From assembly GCA_009801085.1 (NCBI GenBank), contig VNWV01000005.1, positions 2,852,001 to 2,916,000 on the forward strand: DNA of 64,000 bases, in the 5' to 3' direction. The notes under the pieces are model-generated. The model ran no database searches. It was given only the letters and a program-made list of their open reading frames with translations, and was not told where the DNA came from. Positions 1 to 10,655 of the stretch are shown here, in pieces. Source of the stretch: Lasiodiplodia sp. COLG20. Taxonomy: Eukaryota; Ascomycota; Dothideomycetes; Botryosphaeriales; Botryosphaeriaceae. The translations under genes were made by a program, and so were the position numbers. Within the stretch, counting starts at the first letter, position 1. Each line of letters begins with the position of its first letter.

Positions 1-642
1 CTGCATCATTCTCCCTCTGCAAAAGCCCTCACGCTCCTCGCGTTCTTGTCGTGCCCCTCCCAGACCCCTCCGACGCCCCTCGAGCGCTGCGCCGGGCCTC
101 CAGGGACGCTTAACCTGATTCACGCGCCTTGTGACCCGCAGAGGCCTCTCTACCTTTAGCGCGGCGGCCACTCTGCTCTCCAGACGGGGCCCGCAGCATC
201 ATCACCTCCGCTTGTCATTCCCTCCGAAACCACGAGCCCCCCGCCCGCAAGCTGCTCAACTCTCGGCCTGTCACCGCGCCGCATCTCATCCACACCCACC
301 CTGCGACACCCGCGCGCTGCATTGCAAGCCCGCTCTAAGCTTGCCCGTCCCGCTCACGCAGCGTCGCCAATCGACGGAGCCCACGCCCACCACCACCCGC
401 CCTCCTCCTCCGCCGCCCGCGCCGCTGCCCCAACCAAGGATCATCGCCAAACAGCTGCGACGCCTCTCCGTGCCCGCGCTGCCCACAACACCCACGCTCC
501 GCCCGAGAGAGCGCCAGCTGCCCACGACGGACCTCGTCGCCAAGCCCAAGCCACTCTCCCGCCGCCTCCTCTCCACCAGCCCGCCCTTCTCGCGATAGCA
601 ATTCACCCATTCTGACCCTAGCACCCGGCTGAGCACGCCGCA
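1..642 (+). other. 5' region of the GSK3 gene, no gene seen
   Basis: This stretch is C-rich with short overlapping open frames in several registers, which is what pyrimidine-rich fungal promoters and leaders look like. I see no conserved protein motif. It ends directly at the GSK3 start codon, so it most likely holds that gene's promoter and 5' leader. Confidence 0.5.
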
Positions 643-2211
643 ATGTCGCAAAACCGGCCATCGGCTTTCTCGAGCCTACGCATGGGTGGTAAGGACGCAA
701 TGCCCGCCGTCTCGTGTGTGTGTGCATGCTGGCTGACGTTGCCCCCCCACAGAGGTTATCCGGGAGAAGGTCCAGGATGGCTTGACCGGCGAGTACAAGG
801 ACCTGGCCTACACGCAGTGCAAGATCGTCGGCAATGGCTCGTTCGGCGTCGTCTTCCAGACCAAGCTCTCGCCCAGCGGCGAGGACGCCGCCATCAAGCG
901 GGTCCTGCAGGACAAGCGGTTCAAGGTGCGCCCGCCGAGCGGATCTCCCCTCCCCTCTCCCTGTGCGATGGACGTGCCCATTGACTCGTGACGCGTGACA
1001 GAACCGTGAGCTGCAGATCATGCGCATCGTGCGCCACCCCAACATCGTCGAGCTGAAGGCCTTCTTCTACAACAATGGCGAGCGGGTACGCATTGGCATT
1101 GCCCCCTCCCGCTAAGCGACTCGGCTGACAATCGCCCGCAGAAGGATGAAGTCTACCTCAACCTCGTGCTTGAATACGTCCCGGAGACCGTCTATCGCGC
1201 ATCGAGATATTTCAACAAGCTGAAGACCGTCATGCCCATTCTTGAAGTCAAGCTCTACATCTACCAGCTCTTTCGCTCCCTCGCCTACATCCACTCGCAG
1301 GGCATCTGCCACCGAGACATCAAGCCCCAGAACCTCCTGCTCGACCCCAACACCGGCATCCTGAAGCTTTGCGATTTCGGCAGCGCAAAGATCCTCGTCG
1401 AGAACGAGCCCAACGTCTCCTACATCTGCTCGCGCTACTACAGAGCGCCGGAGCTGATTTTCGGGGCGACCAACTACACAACGAAGATCGGTACGTCATC
1501 GCAATTTCGGTCGCTTCTCTTGTTCGCGTGATCTGCTTACCTAATACGACGCCACCCCTATAGATGTGTGGTCTACTGGATGCGTGATGGCAGAGCTGAT
1601 GCTCGGCCAGCCGCTGTTCCCCGGCGAGTCGGGCATTGACCAGCTCGTCGAGATCATCAAGGTCCTGGGAACGCCGACTAGGGATCAGATCCGCACCATG
1701 AACCCCAACTACATGGAGCACAAGTTCCCGCAGATCAAGCCGCACCCGTTTAACAAGGTAGGGAGGGAACGATCAATCGGTTTTCGTGTTGGCGGTTTTC
1801 TGACACTCGGCGTCACCAGGTTTTCCGTAAGGCTGATCCCAACGCCATTGACCTGATTTCCAAGCTGCTCGAGTACACGCCCACGCAGAGGCTTTCCGCA
1901 GTCGAGGCCATGGTTCACCCCTTCTTTGATGAGCTCAGGGACCCTAACACCAGGTTCCCGGATTCCCGTCACCCCAACGGCGCCGTGAAGGAGCTGCCGA
2001 ACCTGTTTGAATTCACTCACCATGGTATGTTCTTTGAGTGATGTCCGACGAGCGATGCTGACGGTTGAAAGAACTCTCGATTGCGCCCCAACTCAACACC
2101 AAGCTCGTGCCCCCGCACATCCGCCCCACCCTGGTCGCTCGGGGGTTAGACATTGAGTCGCCCGACTTCAAGCCGCTCACGAAAGACCAGATGATGGCTC
2201 GGTTGGACTAG
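643..2211 (+). CDS. GSK3: Glycogen synthase kinase 3 (Ser/Thr kinase, seven exons)
   Basis: Exons 643-688, 753-925, 1002-1085, 1142-1490, 1564-1757, 1820-2024 and 2072-2211 join in frame to 396 residues, the usual size of fungal GSK3. The kinase domain shows the glycine loop VGNGSFGVV (41-49), catalytic Lys64 (AIKRV), HRDIKPQN with Asp160, DFG at 179-181, and [12 protein letters not shown] with Tyr195 matching the activation-loop tyrosine Y216 of human GSK3-beta. The phosphate pocket that reads primed substrates is intact: Arg75 (NREL), Arg159 and Lys184 match R96, R180 and K205. The family phosphorylates pre-phosphorylated targets in signalling, morphogenesis and carbon control, in cytoplasm and nucleus. 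All six introns are 47-76 bp. The first splice (688/753) restores GEVIREK, which fixes the short first exon. Function by family; structure read directly. Confidence 0.95.
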
Positions 2212-4028
2212 AGACGCCCCGGGCATATGCGTCATGAAGTCATGTTATGTCTTTCATTGCTCTGGCACGGCATCTCTTCTTCTCGCCCCGGGCTTGGTTT
2301 CAAAGGGCAAAGAATTGGGTTGATGGCCGCTGCCTTCCAGCGACAAACATGGAGGGCACTCGAGTACACGCGCGGCCCGTTACCCGGATGGACGGAATCG
2401 GAAAGAAAAATTTCACGACTAACATCATGTTTCCTTCATCGGGCAGACGTCTAACTTGCTCGGTCCCCCGCGGTTTGGTTGCTCCGTAGATGTCACTTGT
2501 TCTGCCCAACGGCGCTTCTCGAAACTGGGTACGCAGCAATCAAAATTGAAGGGTTCTGATGGATCACTGGAGAGTCGGGAAGCTTGAAGCCCAAGGCTTC
2601 TGCATGAGCGTCTTTCTTTCTTTTTCTTTTTTCTTCCAATGGCGGGTTTCCAGCTTCTGTTGTTCAGTCTCCATCTTCGGCTCTTTCCCTGGGGTCATTT
2701 GGGATACGTGGGGGAGCTTTGGCTCTGGTTGTGGACACGCGGGACAGGCTCTGGGTTTTCGTGGTTGCAAACGTGTTGTATCGGTGAGAGGAATACCAAT
2801 GGTGGTAGATTTCAACATTTTTTTCTCCTTGTTCCCTTTTCTTACCCCATTTTTCTGAAAGCGAAGTGAGAGCAGCAGCGGCCTATTCTTCCCGAACATT
2901 TCTCTCAACCGGTGGGTGTGAAAAACGTTTTCTTGCTCTCTCCTTTCACGCTCTCGTCAAAAGACTCGGAAATCGGTTGCTTCTTTGGCACAGCTTTACT
3001 TATTCGGCGGGAGCAAGGGCTGCTGAAAAAATCTTTGGCTTGGATTTCATTGCTGGTGCTGGAGACGTTGGCTATTGAAGACATCGCGAATGAGCCAGAC
3101 CGGCTCGGGCCACATACCAACCACGGGTGGGGATTCTTTGCTTTCCGGGACTGGCAACGGTGCGGTTCTGCTTGACATGGGATGTTGTGCTCCAGGGACT
3201 GTCTCTTCGACTGAAAGATGTTGCTTGACCCGTTTTCATCTTCACCGTCATCATTATCCTTGCCCATGTCTGGTCCATCATCATCGTTGCGCGCATACAC
3301 GCATACACAGACTACAATCACAATAATGCTTAGGCACTTCATATGCACGCCTTCTATCTTGGTCAGGTGCTTGCCCCACGTGCAGCAGCAACTGCAACAG
3401 CTGCAGGTGCAAGAGCACATGCATGAGGTATGAGATGTAGAGCTCTTCAGGGTTTGCTTAAATTGGCGTTCTTCAGGTTGCACCACTCCTCTTCAACCAC
3501 CACCACCAACAACTCCAAGCCTCTTGGCCTTTGCACAGCAGAGTCACTTCAACCATGGCGAGCGCCATGGAAGGTATTGCTTACCAGGATGCTTCGACGT
3601 ATCATCAAGACATCCGTGAAGTGGCGCGTGAATTCAGGGAGCATGCTCATGACGAACTGGAAGACGGTGAGGTGGAAGACGATATGGGAGGTCTGAGTCC
3701 AAAGCGGTTAGATCTTGCATTTCAATTCGAGTCGACCATGGTGTTGGATGGGGTGAGGCCGGACAATGGGGCAAACGAACCAAACACGCCAAGCGAACCG
3801 GCCTTTCGTCGGGACATGCGCGTGCCCGTGGGCCCGCGCAAGCTCTTGGAAGCTCGCAGGCGCCGCAACAATTCCTGGCAGGCACATTCGCGCCGCGTTC
3901 CCCAACCCTCCTTCTACAGCATCTACAAGGACTGGGACAAGGTTGGCGACTTCTACCGGCCCGCCCCGTCGCCCTCGACTAAGCACCGTCCCCGCTGTGC
4001 CCACACCGAACTCCACGGAGACGACGAC
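2212..4028 (+). other. GSK3 3' region and CBP80 leader, with an open upstream frame
   Basis: The first kilobase holds T-rich runs (around 2615-2640 and 2818-2850) and no recognisable protein, consistent with 3' UTR and promoter. From an ATG at 3555 in a good context (accATGg) a frame stays open, in register with the CBP80 start at 4029, for 158 codons. It ends with GC-rich third positions but has no motif I recognise. It is either an N-terminal extension of CBP80 or a chance-open leader. Confidence 0.45.
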
Positions 4029-6726
4029 ATGGCTGACGGCCCTTCGCCGCGGCCGTCTGGTCGCTTCTACGACCGCGGCAACAAGCGCAAGCGCAGGTAC
4101 AACGGTACGGATGTCCCTCCTTTCGACTGTTTCTGCTCGGAAACTGACCCAATCGTGCGCAGATGACGAATGGGATGACCGCCGCGACGAACGCAGGCCT
4201 ACGCGCCGCCGCATGGAGGAGCCCATCATCGGCAAGATGCGCAGGCAGCTGCTGACCATTGCCGAGTCCCCCGCCAGGGACGCCGAGGACGATGCGCGCG
4301 ACATTGCCCGCCTGGCCTCGGACAATTACGAAGACGAAGAGGCCAAGGCCAGCTTCCTCCACCTGATCATCCAGCTGGTCACTGAGCAGCCGTTCAAGAT
4401 TCCCTTCTCTGCAGCCGTCGTTCTCTACATCAACGACACGAAGCCTGAGCTGGTCAAGGAGGTGCTCAGCGAGACGCAAAGGATCACGCAGGAGAATCTG
4501 GAAGCGGGCAATTGGAGGACTTTCAAGCTTCTACTACGCTTCCTAGCGTGTCTCCAGGGCTTGTTCGAGGGCGACGGCGTTTTCACCATCCTGGACGAGC
4601 TCTTCAGCAGGGCTGTAGACTTGCAAGCTGCTTCCACCGAAGATGTGAGTAGACGAAGACGTCCGGAGAGTCTTGACACGAATGCTAATTTCTTTTCGCA
4701 GACCGTCGGCCTTGAGCTCGTGAAAATAATCCTCCTTACGGTCCCCTACGTCATCTCCACTGGTGCCCCTGGTGCCCAGGAGAGTGCCACGGCCATTCTC
4801 GAGAAGACGGAGATCGTAGCGTCCGCCTCGCACGTTTTGGAGGCCATGGTCGAGCAGTTCCCGGGCGTTGCAGGAAACACGGATGAGAGGCCGTACGGGT
4901 ACCAGAGCGTGATTTCATTCCTGCAGAAGCAGCTCCAGAACGAAGCTGAGAAGGGCTGGAAGCTTTCGTTCATCCCGAAGCCCTACAAGCCGGTCAAGAG
5001 GGAGAACGGCTCCGAAGAGGTCAAGGAGCCGACCAAGTACGAGTTCCCGACCATCAACGTTCCCTCGCCCGTCAACCCAGGACCGCGGCCCCTCTTTCCC
5101 GAGTCGTACTTTTCCCTGTACGCCGATCAGGACGTTGAGACTGTGCCCAAGACCTCGGATATTGCGGCGTCATTGCTCCGCGATTCGCTCGTCGACACCA
5201 TCAACATTCTCGACTACAACCGTGTGGCCGTGGCTAAGTTCCTGATCGAGATTGACTGCTACTGGGCTCCGGACACGTTTGTCAAGCGCGGCACTCCTTT
5301 CGACAGGCTCAAGGAAACTGAAGAGCATGGAACGTGGAAGCCCGAGGATGTGGCGGTCGATGCAGTCTTCTCGCAGATGTTCACGCTTCCCACACCCGAG
5401 CACAAGCTTGTCTACTACCATGCCATCATCACCGAAGCCTGCAAGCTGGCTCCTGGCGCCATTGCCCCCAGTCTTGGTCGTGCTATTCGGTTCCTGTTCC
5501 GCCAAGTGGATGTTATGGACATGGAGCTTACTTACCGGTTCTTGGACTGGTTTGCCCACCACCTGAGCAATTTCGACTTCCGCTGGAAGTGGTCTGAGTG
5601 GAGTGAGGAGGCCGAGATGCCTGACGTTCACCCGCGCAAGGCCTTCATTATCGGAGCTTTGGACAAGGAAATCCGGTTGAGTTTCGCCAAGCGCATCAGG
5701 GAGACGTTGCCCCCGGAGTGGCCCAACCTGATTTCTGAGGCCAAGGAGAAGGATACTCCCGACTTCAAGTATGAGTCGGATCAGACTCCCTACGCTCCGG
5801 AAGGTCGTGAACTTTTGTCGTTGCTCAAGAAGAAGGCACCGGAGGATGAGATTCAGGAGGTCATCAACAAGATTCACCAGCAGGCTGCAGAGCACAACGT
5901 TGCGGACGTGCTTGTCCCTTCGACGGATGCTTACGTCACTTGCATCTGCTACATTGGATCGAAATCGCTCTCACACGTTCTGTCCTGCATCGAGCGCTGC
6001 AAGGAGCGCCTTCTCGCCATTGGCCCGGCCTCAGAGACGGCTCGCAGGCAGATCATCACCAGCGTGGCCGACTACTGGAAGGACCAGCCTGGCATCGCTG
6101 TCAACATTGTGGACAAGCTGCTCAACTACACGATCCTGTCGCCCATGGGCGTCGTACAGTGGGCGCTCGGCGACCGTCTTGGAGCCGGCGTCTCCCTTTC
6201 CGAGAGCTGGATCTTCGAGATGGTTGCCGGTACGGTCGGCAAGGTTACCAACCGTGTTCGTCAGATCGTTTCTGCCAGGCTTCAGAAAGGGCTGCCGGAG
6301 GAGCAGTTGCAGCTGCTGGATGACACGCTGACCAAGGAGCGCGACGCCATGAGGCAGCTTTTCCAGGTCATCGACGACGTCACCACCGGTCTGGCTCAGG
6401 GCGCGGCTGACGGCTTCATCGAGGCGGACGGCAGCAATGGCATGGACGAGGAGAAGGGCAAGTTGATCAAGGCCTGGGGTGAGCGCTGGTCTCGCGTCTT
6501 CAGGAGGAAGGCAGCGGTCGAGGAGGCCATCGTCGGCGAGGCCATCGTCGAGGCCAAGGTCGCTGCTCTGAACGCCGCGGTTGAGGCGGAGAAGGCGGCG
6601 GCGGAGAAGGCTGCTGCCGAGGCTGAGGCTGCGGCTGCGGAAACTGCGGCGGCGGAGGCGGAGGCCGCTACTGAGGGCGCGAACGGCACGAGCGAGCTGA
6701 TGGCTGTGGAGGAGAGTGCTCCGTAA
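4029..6726 (+). CDS. CBP80: Nuclear cap-binding complex large subunit (CBP80, MIF4G-type)
   Basis: Exons 4029-4104, 4163-4644 and 4702-6726 give 860 residues. The protein is the large subunit of the nuclear cap-binding complex, which with CBP20 holds the 5' cap of new transcripts and links them to splicing and export. The start follows the fungal pattern: a short basic leader with RGNKRKRRYN, then after the first splice DDEWDDRRDERRP, then the helical MIF4G-like region starting near IIGKMRRQLLTI. The all-helical repeats run to about residue 800; the tail is a low-complexity Ala/Glu segment (EKAAAEKAAAEAEAAAAE), probably a helix. The second intron (4645-4701, gtgagt to tttcgcag) is 57 bp, in frame and stop-free, so retention would add 19 residues without truncation. 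An in-frame ATG at 3555 would add 158 residues. Family call is firm; the start is less so. Confidence 0.9.
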
Positions 6727-7256
6727 AGGAGGAAAGCGTGGAGCAGCGTGGCGGGGTGAACAATTACAAGGTAGCGAGTCGAGTGCTACCCACAACCAAA
6801 ACATGATATGCTGTATACTAGGGTACCCCCATTTCCCACTTTTTCTTTTCTTTTTTTCTTAGCTCTCTCCTGGTCAGTAGCATTACTCGAGGCCAAGCTA
6901 GCTAGCACAGGCGATTTGCGTGGCGATTGATTTAGTTGATTGAAAAGGGTTCTTTGCCGGACGGTGGGAATAGGGGAGACAAGATAGCAGAAGAAAAAAA
7001 AGACCAAAAAGATTTTATAGGGATCCAGTCCGACCTGACTCTGTTGCTGTTCATTCCTCTGCTGCGCATAAACTAGTGATCGCAGACGCAACGGCGCAAG
7101 GAAGACGTTTATGCCTATTCGGGTGATGAGTATGCCATTTGTCATCTCGTCAGCTTCATGAGTAGCTTCAATTACCATGAGCGGAAGCTCAATGGATTAC
7201 TGTAGCCGACCTGGTCGGCAATTGTGGCGTGATTATGGACGCCACGACGGGTTCGG
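6727..7256. other. Intergenic: CBP80 3' end and HET-gene promoter
   Basis: AT-richer than its flanks, with T and A runs near 6838-6860 and 6990-7005. No open frame here resembles a protein. Probably the 3' UTR of CBP80 followed by the promoter of the HET-domain gene. Confidence 0.4.
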
Positions 7257-8624
7257 ATGAACCCCGCAGCACTGCGCCACGATTCCAACATCTGCATCCA
7301 CCACTACAACTTCACTTCACCGCCATTCACAAGAGAAGTCCACAATCGCTCCGCACCGCGTGCAGAGCAGTTCCAAACAACCCAAAATGCTCCAATGACT
7401 GCTCCAGTAGCCTTCGGACCATGTTCAACCAGCTTCCCCGCACCAGGTGCTAAATCGACTACTGGTGAACTATACCAACCGCTTACGCATCCGAACTCGA
7501 TTCGTCTTCTTGAGATACAGCCGGGAACACTCACAGAACCAATACATTGCCGTCTCTTCGTATCGCACCTGGATCGACATTCACCATCGCCGTCGTACGA
7601 AGCAATCTCGTACGTATGGGGCAGTCCGGACATTCGTGAATCGGTCAAATGCAATGAGGCCACCATCAGGATCACCAGCAACCTGGCGGCCGCGCTGCGG
7701 CGTTTCCGCTCGCCGACGGAACCGCGGGTCGTCTGGGCCGACGGCATCTGCATCAACCAGGCCGACGACAGCGAGAAAGGCCACCAGGTCAGACTGATGC
7801 GCCTGATCTACAAGCGCGCAGCACGCGTGCTCGTCTGGCTGGGCCAACCTTCCAGCGACGAGCAGCCCCGAGCCGCCTTCAACGCCCTCTGCGCCCTGGT
7901 AAACCAGACTCTCACCCCAGCCAATCCGCCCGCAACGTGGGACGAGCAAGACACCTCGGATCCGCATCTCCTAAACAGCTCGTCCCGCATCAACTCCGAC
8001 GACAGCCTCTTCTCCGCCACCTCCGCCGCCTCATCCACCTCCTCCCTTTCCTCTCTATCTTCCCTATCCCTAACGTCCACCGCCGAAGCCGGTAGCGGAA
8101 AGCAGCGCAGCTCGGCGATCCTGGCGGACCGCTGGGCGGCGCTGGAGCCCTTCTTCGGGCTGGCGTGGTTCCGGCGCGTGTGGGTGATCCAGGAGATCGC
8201 CCTGTCGTCGGCGGCGACGGCGCTGCACTGGGGGCGCGCACGCATCGCGTGGGCCCTCGTCGCGCGCGCCACGGACCGCATCGTCGCCCTCAAGCACCGC
8301 CTGCCGCTGCACCGCCTGCCGGGCGCCCTGCACGCACACCTCATGGGCAACCTGTGGCAGGCCGAGCAGCGCGAGGGCGAGGAGGAACGCATGACGTTTG
8401 AAGAGCTGCACGCGAAGACGGTCTCCCTGTCGTTCGTCGCCAGCGACCCCCGCGATCTCGTCTACGGGTTGCTGGGCATCCCGACGAGGGAGACGGACCC
8501 GGACGAGGGTCTCCTGTATCTGGAGCCTGATTACGGCGTCAATCTCGTCGGCGTGCACGTTAGGTTGCTCCAGAAGCGCCACATGTTGTTGCTGGAGGAT
8601 AATAACAATACCCCGTCCCCGTAA
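7257..8624 (+). CDS. HET-domain (heterokaryon incompatibility) protein, C-terminally short
   Basis: A single uninterrupted frame of 455 residues. The HET domain (Pfam PF06985) is clear: SYEAISYVWGSP near residue 113, WADGICINQ near 159, then EKGHQVRLMRLIYKRAARV and VWLG, WFRRVWVIQE near 309, and DPRDLVYGLLGIP near 398. HET proteins mediate allorecognition and programmed cell death after hyphal fusion; the domain is TIR-like in fold and toxic when active. Between 7960 and 8090 lies a Ser/Thr-rich low-complexity insert (SSASSTSSLSSLSSLSL), which splits the domain more than usual. The protein stops about 30 residues after the LEPDYGV segment, where most relatives continue for one to several hundred residues. 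The stop TAA lies within CCCCGTAAGA, a good splice donor, so either the 3' part is lost or an exon is missed. Met codons near 7390 are alternative starts. Confidence 0.85.
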   Translation: MNPAALRHDSNICIHHYNFTSPPFTREVHNRSAPRAEQFQTTQNAPMTAPVAFGPCSTSFPAPGAKSTTGELYQPLTHPNSIRLLEIQPGTLTEPIHCRLFVSHLDRHSPSPSYEAISYVWGSPDIRESVKCNEATIRITSNLAAALRRFRSPTEPRVVWADGICINQADDSEKGHQVRLMRLIYKRAARVLVWLGQPSSDEQPRAAFNALCALVNQTLTPANPPATWDEQDTSDPHLLNSSSRINSDDSLFSATSAASSTSSLSSLSSLSLTSTAEAGSGKQRSSAILADRWAALEPFFGLAWFRRVWVIQEIALSSAATALHWGRARIAWALVARATDRIVALKHRLPLHRLPGALHAHLMGNLWQAEQREGEEERMTFEELHAKTVSLSFVASDPRDLVYGLLGIPTRETDPDEGLLYLEPDYGVNLVGVHVRLLQKRHMLLLEDNNNTPSP

Positions 8625-10655
8625 GAGAAAATGTTAGGCACTTTTTGATAGCAGCGTTTGATCATGGAGTTACCACACTTCGTCTTTGGTAGGCTTCGTA
8701 ATCATTCTACTATATCTCGAGGGAGCCAGTTCTGCAGTGTTAGATGATGTTGTTAAGGGGGGAAATGGTCATCGTGTTGACATATGTTAAACATTTAATT
8801 CGAATTCTACTCCACTGTACAGTTTAAATACAAATGCTGGATGATTTGGCAATATAGAGCGACGATTTTCCATGTCGAGATTGTGTATGATGTCAAGAGG
8901 ATGCACAGTAAGCAACAGTGGCACTCAATTATGATGTTTGATAACGCTCCAACAGCGAGCAGCAAGCCACAAGCCTATCTAACGAGTAAGTAAGGTAGCG
9001 GACCACGTACACTATAACACCCAAGCCAGAGTCATCGATCGCCAAGCAATTCCATGGGTACTGCGATCTTTGAGGAACGGCTGTTGTGCATAACTGCCAA
9101 GATTGTCAACCATTAAATATGCTTGTTTATACATTTTGGTCACTACCAACAAACAAACAAACAAATCGCCCCCCGACGGCAGTTCTCGTCGAACTAGTAA
9201 GCCAAAGAGCTTATTGGTCAACGCGTACTCCATCGATGTCCACTCCTCTAATACCCCATAAAACCCGTTTCAACGGCTGTATTATACAGAGTTAAACGCC
9301 TCTCGTATGCCGGACGAACGGAAAGTTTAAACTCAACAATAAGGTAGCGCCGGAGTGAATAGCAACAGACGCCGTTCGTTTCGCTTGATTGCAAGGAGGA
9401 GGAGGAAGAGGAGGAGGAGGAGGAGCGTACGCGCAAACAAACAAGGATGAGATTCCATCACACTGTCAGGCTTACCGGCCACCACCTACCTACCCCTCTC
9501 TCCCAAAAAGTCCCGCCCATCCACTTCCGCAGCTCCGGCTGACGCGGCGGGCCACACACCAACGAGCGGTGTCAAGAAAGGCAGGAACGGGCGCCGCTCA
9601 GCGCGCGGCAGAAAAATAAAATCGAGGCTATCGGTTGACCATGACTCTTGATCCGGAACTAGTCAGATAACGACTCCGCTAGATGGTCGAGGAGGGGAAA
9701 GAAAAAAAACTGGGGTCGGCATCGACGATTGCGGTGTGCACAGCCCGCAATTTGGTGCTGGTCGTGCAAAAAGACGATAAGATCTGACTCTGGGACCGCG
9801 GTCCGGTGGTTCTCCAAAAACGCCCCGACACGATGGGATGGGGCGAAAAAGCGGCTCGCTTCGGGTGAGCAACCAGGAAATCCTGGGGGTCGCACGACAT
9901 ATTATTACGATCCGCAGCACTTCGCCGGAAAAGGGTGACGGTGATGATGTCGACGAAACGGGCCCGAAGAGGACCGTTGGTTCTGAACCATCGTCGCGTC
10001 GCGTCAAAAGAATGGTGGTGGAATGACGTATGGTAGTCATCTACCATGGTTCGATGTGTATAATCCCTCCTGTTCCACCTTACTATGTACAGTAGAACCA
10101 AGACATTGCTCGTGTCTCGGCGCAGCCATTCCACACACTATGTTCCGCTCAACGCTTAGGGGGAAGAAAATCTCGTAGAGAATGACACTTCCAGAGTGAC
10201 AAAGGAGAAGCGGATAGGCTTTTGTAATGCTCAAGGCAGAGAGGGCGCGAGAAAACGATGGACTCAAAGACAGGAAAAAGTATCGAACATTCATAGGACC
10301 CGTGAACTTCGTTGCTTGCTGAGACCCGCTTATACATAGGAAATGCAAGAGTGACTGAAAGAAGCCAGCAGATGACAACATCAAGAAATGCTTTTCGCCT
10401 TATGTGAACCTCTTCCAACGTGTCGAACGAGATTTAATGGAAGCAGATTGGGCAAGATTGCGCCGACCGAGGAAAAGTGACGAAAAGAAAAGCCCTATAT
10501 GGTATACAACGCCTGAATGCATGCTCTACTGCTGAGCTCCCAGTAAGTGACCCTTATTCACAAATCCACCCTAAAAAAAAGTCCCTTTTTTAATACCCTC
10601 CGAATTTCCTAAGTCAGGAGCGACCAAAAAAAGGTCATCTGGGAATGAAAAGCGT
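8625..10655. other. 2 kb AT-richer gene-free stretch after the HET gene
   Basis: Composition is AT-richer than the flanking genes at 8640-9400, with frequent stops in all frames. It contains a GGA/GAG microsatellite at 9394-9425. Short minus-strand frames at 9663-10134 and 10149-10418 have no motif or codon bias that I can support. The right end (10570-10655) includes the probable 3' UTR of the minus-strand PH/LRR gene. No transposase or terminal repeat was seen. Confidence 0.4.
9394..9425 (+). repeat. GGA/GAG microsatellite
   Basis: About ten purine-only trinucleotide units with one interruption (GAAGAG) in non-coding DNA. Confidence 0.8.

Noticed and set aside
3766..4162. Uninterrupted run-through from 3766 into the CBP80 main frame
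   Set aside because: The spliced alternative (intron 4105-4162) restores the family-like RGNKRKRRYNDDEW sequence; the run-through peptide is Ser/Thr/Arg-rich noise.
9663..10134. Minus-strand frame of 151 codons
   Set aside because: Overlaps another open frame on the same strand in a different register, and lacks motif, bias and signal peptide.
10508..10545. Minus-strand sequence like a tRNA D-arm (GCTCAGCAGTAGAGC)
   Set aside because: No B-box (GGTTCGANNCC-type) follows within the right distance, and no anticodon or acceptor stem can be paired.
8640..10650. Possible repeat-induced-point-mutated transposon relic
   Set aside because: AT-richer, but no terminal repeats, no broken transposase frames and no clear TpA excess by eye; a computed RIP index would be needed.
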